Source: an uncultured Eubacteriales bacterium (GTDB lineage Bacteria; Bacillota; Clostridia; Christensenellales; CAG-138). From it: a DNA stretch of 64,000 nt. Below the pieces are notes generated by a model. The model worked only from the letters and a program-made list of their open reading frames with translations. It was not told where the DNA came from and searched no databases. Location of the stretch: contig UREK01000002.1 of NCBI GenBank assembly GCA_900546845.1, positions 1-64,000 of the forward strand, written 5' to 3'. The translations under genes and the position numbers were made by a program. Position 1 is the stretch's first letter; every line of letters starts with the position of its first letter. Positions 59,248 to 64,000 of the stretch are shown one piece after another.

Positions 59248-60393
59248 TTACTTGATTTGCATGCCCGAAACAAGCTCTTTCAAGCGGGCTGCCAAATCCT
59301 TTTGCGCTTCCTCGTCTCCTGTGAGGGCGCGGCGCGCGGTTTCCTCCAGCACATCGTGATAGCGCTGCAGCAAAAAAGCGTTTGGGATCAGCGCATCACC
59401 CATGCTCTCCGCCGCAGCGGCGACAAGCGTGTTCTCAAATCCCGCTTCCTCCGGTTTCCCTGTCATCGCAATTAGGCCGCGCTGCGAAAGCTGCTTCCAC
59501 GCACTTTCCGAAAACAGACATTCGATCAAAGCAAGCGCATAGGGGCGTTTTTCCTCGCTGATCCCGTTCGCAAGGCCAATCATCTGCACGAGGGAAGTAC
59601 CGTCCGGCAGTATGGAAGCCTCAAACGCGAAACCTTTGCCCGCGGTTTGAAGCGTTTGAAGCTCGCTCGCTGCGCGCAGATCCGCGACCGCCATCGCGGC
59701 ATTGCCCGCTTTGAATACGTCGTATTCCGCGACCTCGCCCGTCAGCCCTAGCGCGGCTGCATAGACGGCGTTGCCGGAAAGCGCGGGGAGCTGCTTTCGC
59801 TTCCCGCTTGCCTGCGCCGCCAGAAAAGTTTGCGCCGCTTCCGAGATCCATGCGGCGTCCCGCTTTTTACCTTCGGGCAGCGCAGCGCCGCGCTCCTGGA
59901 ACAGCCCCGTGTTCACCAAGAGCACATGTGCGGACATTGCGTAAGGGAACGCATAGGCTGTGCCTTCCCATGTGCCAACGCTGCGGCGTGCTTCCGAAAG
60001 ACCCTCCACAGGAATTGCGTCCAGGGCTGAAAGCTGCTCCGGATAGCACAAGCCGAGCGGGAAAGAGATCAGGTCCGGCGTTTCCCCACGCGCAATCCGT
60101 TCGGCGTATTCCGCTTCATCCATTGCGACCACGTCAAAAAACACGCCATAATGCTTGCGTTCCACCCCTTTTGCGATAGAGGCAAGCGCCGTCCCGAGGC
60201 TGCCGGAATGGGGTTTAAAGCCTACGACATGCCAGACGGTAATGATCCCGGTATACGGTTCTTCTTCCGGGCTGAACTTTTCGTCATACGTGCGCGTTTT
60301 GAGCGCCTCATCAAGGTATTCCGGCATGAAGAGAAGATAGGCGGCTATGAGCGCCGCCGCCACCAGCTTTGGTATCCACTGCTTCCCACGCAT
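59248..60393 (-). CDS. Extracellular solute-binding protein, membrane-anchored
   Basis: 381 residues from the ATG at 60391-60393, which follows GGGAGG. A single N-terminal hydrophobic segment (residues 8-25, no lipobox) is followed by a type 2 solute-binding fold: GIITVWHVVGFKPHSGSLGTALASIAKGVE, DLISFPLGLCYPEQL, and GTAYAFPYAMSAHVLLVNTGLF. Resembles sugar- or peptide-binding subunits of ABC importers. No permease or ATPase genes are near, so it is an orphan or works with a remote transporter. Lacking a Cys, it may stay anchored by the hydrophobic segment. Ligand unknown. Confidence 0.83.
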   Translation of the reverse strand: MRGKQWIPKLVAAALIAAYLLFMPEYLDEALKTRTYDEKFSPEEEPYTGIITVWHVVGFKPHSGSLGTALASIAKGVERKHYGVFFDVVAMDEAEYAERIARGETPDLISFPLGLCYPEQLSALDAIPVEGLSEARRSVGTWEGTAYAFPYAMSAHVLLVNTGLFQERGAALPEGKKRDAAWISEAAQTFLAAQASGKRKQLPALSGNAVYAAALGLTGEVAEYDVFKAGNAAMAVADLRAASELQTLQTAGKGFAFEASILPDGTSLVQMIGLANGISEEKRPYALALIECLFSESAWKQLSQRGLIAMTGKPEEAGFENTLVAAAAESMGDALIPNAFLLQRYHDVLEETARRALTGDEEAQKDLAARLKELVSGMQIK

Positions 60394-60461
60394 TGCCCCA
60401 CCTCCCAGTGTTCTAAGCATATGCGCGAACCACATGAAAAAGGAACGCGATGCCAGGATGC

Positions 60462-60496
60462 AAAAAATAAGGAGCTTTGCCAAGCAAAGCTCCTTA
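60462..60496 (-). terminator. Terminator downstream of the PflA-like gene
   Basis: A perfect 13-bp stem TAAGGAGCTTTGC/GCAAAGCTCCTTA (60468-60480, 60484-60496) around CAA is followed on the minus strand by TTTTTTGC. About 280 bp past the radical SAM gene stop and 70 bp before the solute-binding gene. Confidence 0.82.
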
Positions 60497-60593
60497 ATGA
60501 ATAACCGTCCGATACAATTTCTGGGTTTGCCGGCTCCCGTATTGCCCCATTACGAAAGCCGAAAAGAATCGTTATTTTTGGAGGAAAACAATA

Positions 60594-60713
60594 ATGAAGA
60601 TGACTGCGCGATATTCCGGACGGTTGGCACAATCACATTTATCATTGTTTTCATCCTACCACCATATATTGTGGAGCGCAAGTGGTTTTTGCACTTTTTA
60701 TAAAGGAGAGTAA
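60594..60713 (+). CDS. Possible small peptide (39 aa), weak
   Basis: A 39-codon frame (MKMTARYSGRLAQSHL...) starts eight bases after an excellent GGAGG and ends at TAA (60711-60713) right after AAAGGAGAG, a second apparent ribosome site without a usable start. No promoter or homologue is apparent. The rest of 60497-60775 holds no other support. It may be chance. If real, it is the only plus-strand gene in this stretch. Confidence 0.3.
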   Translation: MKMTARYSGRLAQSHLSLFSSYHHILWSASGFCTFYKGE

Positions 60714-60775
60714 TACATTTCACATTTTGTTCATGGTTTTAAAGGCGTCTGGCTGAACGCCCTTGCTCGTCTGCA

Positions 60776-61660
60776 TCAAAGTGTTACGTTTCCATTAAAT
60801 TCCGGAACATAGGCGGAGTTTGCGGCAGCGAGGCTTTGGATATTCACATTTTTAAATCCAAGCTGGATGCAATAGTCGATCGCCCGGTCATATTCTCTGC
60901 GCAGAAGCCTGCGGTTGAGCGGTGAAACCTCCATGGCCCGATGACAGGGCATGTACTGCCCCATCAGGGAAATATGTGTAGAAAGCGGCAGATTCTCCGC
61001 CAGAAAATCGAGTACGCGCCGCGTTTCATCCACGGAGCCCGGCAAAACCAGATGGCGGACGATCAGCCCGCGCTGCGCAATGCCGGTTTCGTCGCAGGCA
61101 AGCGTTCCGCACTGCCGCTGCATCTCCAGCAAAGCAGGCCCGGCAAACGCGAAATAATCCTCCGCGCCGGAATATTTCCGCGCGACCAGCGGAGATACAT
61201 ACTTTAGATCCGGCAGATAAACGTCCACGATCCCATCCAAGCGGCGCAGTGTCTCCAGCGTTTCATAGGCATTCGTATTATAAACAATGGGTACGCTTAA
61301 GCCGCTCTGCCGCGCGGCGTGCACAGCGGGGATGACGCTTTCCACATGCGGTGTAGGCGTAACAAGGTTGATGTTGTGCGCCCCCTCCGCTTGCAGGCGG
61401 AGCATCAACGCAGCAAGCTCTTCCACGCCCCATTCACGGCCTACCATCGCATGGTTAATCTCATGATTCTGACAAAACAAGCAGTCGAGATTACAGCCGC
61501 AGAAGAAGATCGCACCAGAACCGCGTGTGCCGCTGATGGCAGGTTCCTCCCAGAAGTGAAGCGCCGCGCGCGCGATGATCGGGCGCTCCCCCGCGCCGCA
61601 AAAACCAACACTTTTTTTTCGGTTAGCCCTACATGCACGCGGGCACAGCATGCAGCTCAT
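60776..61660 (-). CDS. PflA/YgjZ-type radical SAM protein
   Basis: 294 residues. A cysteine-rich N-terminus (MSCMLCPRACRANRKKSVGFCGAG), then the radical SAM motif CGCNLDCLFCQ with Cys 56, 60 and 63 (CxxxCxxC), followed by HNINLVTPTPHVESV, YNTNAYET and VDVYLPDLKYVS. This group is often labelled a putative pyruvate-formate-lyase activating enzyme (PflX/YfiD type) but the substrate is unproven. It is the last gene of a minus-strand operon; its start overlaps the stop of the kinase gene by four bases. Confidence 0.9.
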   Translation of the reverse strand: MSCMLCPRACRANRKKSVGFCGAGERPIIARAALHFWEEPAISGTRGSGAIFFCGCNLDCLFCQNHEINHAMVGREWGVEELAALMLRLQAEGAHNINLVTPTPHVESVIPAVHAARQSGLSVPIVYNTNAYETLETLRRLDGIVDVYLPDLKYVSPLVARKYSGAEDYFAFAGPALLEMQRQCGTLACDETGIAQRGLIVRHLVLPGSVDETRRVLDFLAENLPLSTHISLMGQYMPCHRAMEVSPLNRRLLRREYDRAIDYCIQLGFKNVNIQSLAAANSAYVPEFNGNVTL

Positions 61661-63633
61661 TCCTGCTTCCCCTGCCCGTCCCGTTTGGCGGCCGGTTCCT
61701 TTCTCACAGCTTCTTTTTTGGGGTTCTCCTTCTCCATGCTTTCGATCACCTCGTAATGCGCGTCCACAATGGCGTCCTTTTCGCCTGTTTCCGGCTTCTG
61801 GAAGAGCTCTGCCTCTTCGCCGCCATATCGTACGTGCCCTTCGCCCGCAGGACCAAGCGCAATCGCATTGCGCACGTAGCGCTTCACAGTCATGCGGAAT
61901 TGCGTACCCTTCCCAAATTCGCTTTCCACGGTGATGCTTTCGCCAAGCTTTTCCATGATGAACTGGGCGATGGAAAGGCCGAGGCCGGTTCCACCCTCGC
62001 CACGGGATTTATCGACCTTGTAGAACCGCTCAAAAATATGCGGAAGATCAGCCTCTGAGATCCCGCAGCCCGTATCCGCGACGGTGAGCACAAGGGAGTC
62101 CTTTGCGTTGCGCATACCAATGGTAATCGTTCCGCCTGCCGGCGTATAACGCATCGCATTGTCGATAAGGATGATGAGCACTTGTTCGATTCGGTCCGGA
62201 TCCGTCATCGCGTCGGGAACCGGTTTGGGGGAATCCACAACGAGGTCGATCCCCTTTTGCTGCGCCGGCCCAGAATACCCGCTTGCAATGTCCCGGATAA
62301 GCGTATTCATATCGACGCGCACGACCTCCATGTATTCCGTGCCGGATTGCAGGCGGCTCAGGGTCATCATGTCAGTAATCAGGCGGGAAAGGCGCAGCAC
62401 CTCATGCAGCATGATGCGGTAATACCGCTGGCGGTCCTCCTCATTCTTCACCATTCCGTCCGCAAGCGGCTCCAACAGGCCGCGTACCGCAGTAAGCGGC
62501 GTGCGAAGTTCATGTGAAACGTTTGCGACGTATTCTCGCCGCATCGTCTCCAGACGCTCCATCTCCGTCATGTCCTTAAACAGGCCCGCTACGCCGACGC
62601 GCTGCCCACCGTCCGTCACAACAGGAGCGATCGTGATCCAAAGGGTTCTGTCCCCGGCCATCGGGTAAGTGATGCTCTGCGGCTTTCCGGTTTCAAACAC
62701 CTCGTCGAACGCCTTCCAGATCTTCGGATCGGGCACAAGTTCTTCTCGCTTTTCAACATTCACCGCGCCGAACATGCGCATGAGCGCCGCGTTGTAATGC
62801 GTCAGCATACCGACCTCGTCAGTCGCCGCAACGCCATCCGTTAGGCTCTGCAGGATTTGATCAAGCTGGCTCTTTTCGGTTTTGAGCTGATAGATCGTCT
62901 GGGAAAGACCTGAGCAGAGCTTGTTGAGCGCCCGCGCCAGGACGCCGGCCTCGCCGATTTCATCCTCGTTTACGCGAATATCGAAGTCGCCCTTGGACAT
63001 GGAGATCGCAGCCTCGGACATGCGGTGCAGTGGGTCGGTAATGCGGCGTATGCGCCAGGACGTCACAAGCATCGTTACGGGGATAACGATCGCCGCGATC
63101 CAAAATAGAGAAGTGCTCAGCTTTGTAGTAGCGCCAATGACTTCCTGTGTGGACTTGATGACGAAAATCGCGCCAGCAAGCGAGCCGTCCGGCATGAAGA
63201 TCGGCGTTCCAACAACAAGCGCATTCGGCCGTCTTCCAGGCAGGCGCACCTCGTCCGTGCTGACCTTTTCGCCTGCAAGCGCAATGAGGATTTGAGTAGA
63301 AAGCGCCTCCCGCATTTCCTCCGCAGTCATCCCGAATATAGAATCCTGATATTGCACGCATTGACTCTGCTGGTTTACGAACAGGGTTGCCCCGTTCACC
63401 GCAAGCATCTGCTTCTTGGACAGGCGGATAAACGCTTCCTCCGTGATCTGCCCGTTCAGGAATTCGATGATGAGCTGTTCTGCCGCTTCCGCCTTTGGCG
63501 CCATCTCCTGCAGCTTGATTTGCGTATAGGTATCGCGGCTAAGGAAAACATAGCCTCCGACCATGGTAGCGGAGGCAATGAGCAGCGTGATGATAAGCGC
63601 CAGCAGCAGCCGGCGCAGGAAGATGCTTCGCAT
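61657..63633 (-). CDS. Sensor histidine kinase, PhoR/WalK type
   Basis: 658 residues. Two membrane helices flank an extracytoplasmic cache-like sensor (about 8-28 and 175-195). HAMP domain ~196-250 (SWRIRRITDPLHRMSEAAISM), PAS domain ~255-360, HisKA with the phosphorylated His in VSHELRTPLTAV near 375, then the ATPase domain with IDNAMRYTPAG (N box), DTGCGI (G1), ERFYKV (F box) and GEGGTGLGLSIAQ (G2). The C-terminal ~70 residues are charged and low complexity (KKEAVRKEPAAKRDG). Pairs with the response regulator two bases upstream. The stimulus is unknown; cell-wall homeostasis (WalK-like) or phosphate (PhoR-like) are options. Confidence 0.95.
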   Translation of the reverse strand: MRSIFLRRLLLALIITLLIASATMVGGYVFLSRDTYTQIKLQEMAPKAEAAEQLIIEFLNGQITEEAFIRLSKKQMLAVNGATLFVNQQSQCVQYQDSIFGMTAEEMREALSTQILIALAGEKVSTDEVRLPGRRPNALVVGTPIFMPDGSLAGAIFVIKSTQEVIGATTKLSTSLFWIAAIVIPVTMLVTSWRIRRITDPLHRMSEAAISMSKGDFDIRVNEDEIGEAGVLARALNKLCSGLSQTIYQLKTEKSQLDQILQSLTDGVAATDEVGMLTHYNAALMRMFGAVNVEKREELVPDPKIWKAFDEVFETGKPQSITYPMAGDRTLWITIAPVVTDGGQRVGVAGLFKDMTEMERLETMRREYVANVSHELRTPLTAVRGLLEPLADGMVKNEEDRQRYYRIMLHEVLRLSRLITDMMTLSRLQSGTEYMEVVRVDMNTLIRDIASGYSGPAQQKGIDLVVDSPKPVPDAMTDPDRIEQVLIILIDNAMRYTPAGGTITIGMRNAKDSLVLTVADTGCGISEADLPHIFERFYKVDKSRGEGGTGLGLSIAQFIMEKLGESITVESEFGKGTQFRMTVKRYVRNAIALGPAGEGHVRYGGEEAELFQKPETGEKDAIVDAHYEVIESMEKENPKKEAVRKEPAAKRDGQGKQE

Positions 63634-63635
63634 GG

Positions 63636-64000
63636 TTATTCGACCTCGAATTTATAGCCTACACCATAGATCGTCTTGATGCTCCAGTTAAGGCCCGTAT
63701 TGTCCAGTTTCGCGCGCAGGCGCTTAATGTGCGTATCAACGGTGCGCGTTTCGCCCGCAAAGTCATATCCCCAAACGCGGTTAAGGAGCTGCTCACGCGT
63801 AAAAACCTGGCCCGGATTGGAAGCCAGCATATAAAGGATCTCGATCTCCTTCGGCGTGCAGATGACCGGCTGGCCGCGCAGCGTTACGGTATAGCTCTTG
63901 ATGTCGATCACAAGCCCGTCATAGATCACGCACCCGTCGTCTGCGGCCTGCTGTTGCTCCGTGGTGCGGCGCAGCACCGCCTTGATGCGCGCAACAACTT
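63636..64000 (-). CDS. OmpR/PhoB-family response regulator, N-terminal receiver outside the window
   Basis: The visible part is about 121 codons, cut at the right edge, and begins in frame with VVARIKAVLRRT, the end of a receiver domain. The winged-helix DNA-binding domain is complete: VIYDGLVIDIKSYTVTLRGQPVICTPKEIEILYMLASNPGQVFTREQLLNRVWG, then RTVDTHIKRLRAKL and IKTIYGVGYKFE. It forms a two-component pair with the sensor kinase, whose start lies two bases downstream. Confidence 0.95.
   Translation of the reverse strand, partial: VVARIKAVLRRTTEQQQAADDGCVIYDGLVIDIKSYTVTLRGQPVICTPKEIEILYMLASNPGQVFTREQLLNRVWGYDFAGETRTVDTHIKRLRAKLDNTGLNWSIKTIYGVGYKFEVE

Overview
The window looks like a chromosomal segment from a GC-rich, endospore-forming member of the Clostridia (Bacillota). 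Support for this: spoIVA with a recognisable SigE-type promoter, a SpoIVFA-like/SpoIVFB pair, a CotJC-type manganese catalase, a T-box in front of metG, and the Gram-positive murB-rapZ-whiA-dnaE-pfkA order. The genus cannot be named from this sequence alone. Most genes are on the minus strand and sit in tight, overlapping operons.

Layout. 1-3.7 kb: a LysR-controlled accessory cassette (iron alcohol dehydrogenase, membrane-anchored flavodoxin, lipoprotein hydrolase) with a well-formed promoter/operator. 3.8-4.8 kb: repeats and a seven-tRNA operon that includes tRNA-Ile(UAU). 4.9-7.7 kb: rnhA, a VanZ-family membrane protein and a GNAT enzyme. 7.7-15.5 kb: tRNA-Pro(GGG), spoIVA, der, a DUF512 radical-SAM-like protein, a small DNA glycosylase, an ArsC-like protein, CotJC, an EEP-family phosphohydrolase, tRNA-Pro(CGG) and tRNA-Thr(CGU). 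15.6-25.3 kb: one long minus-strand run, pgi > ligand-binding lipoprotein > rodA > SpoIVFA-like > SpoIVFB > two radical-SAM-associated proteins > RNase G. 27-32.2 kb: trmN6-like > rsmI > ACT > FHA > ftsW > class B PBP, a translation-plus-cell-wall operon. 32.3-35.4 kb: T-box, metG, tatD, then a 201-bp MITE-like repeat. 35.6-46 kb: GntR regulator, class A PBP, a membrane protein/DnaJ/DUF5685 cluster, AlkZ-like glycosylase, pcp, a DUF1002 protein and a metallophosphatase-GNAT pair. 46.5-50.1 kb: an accessory island with decayed conjugative-element pieces and a complete EcoRV-like restriction-modification system. 50.1-60.4 kb: rlmD, pfkA, dnaE, whiA, rapZ, murB and a solute-binding protein. 60.8-64 kb: a PflA-like radical SAM protein and a PhoR/WalK-type two-component system cut by the window end.

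The most distinctive content is the AT-rich EcoRV-like island (C protein, R and convergent M). Next are three genes with identical leaderless promoter geometry (exactly 6 nt between the -10 box and the ATG), the UAU-anticodon tRNA-Ile, the MITE-like element, the FHA-FtsW-PBP module without a kinase in the window, and a family of GTTTAACGAATA repeats around the first tRNA operon. All names rest on reading the translations; no database search was possible.
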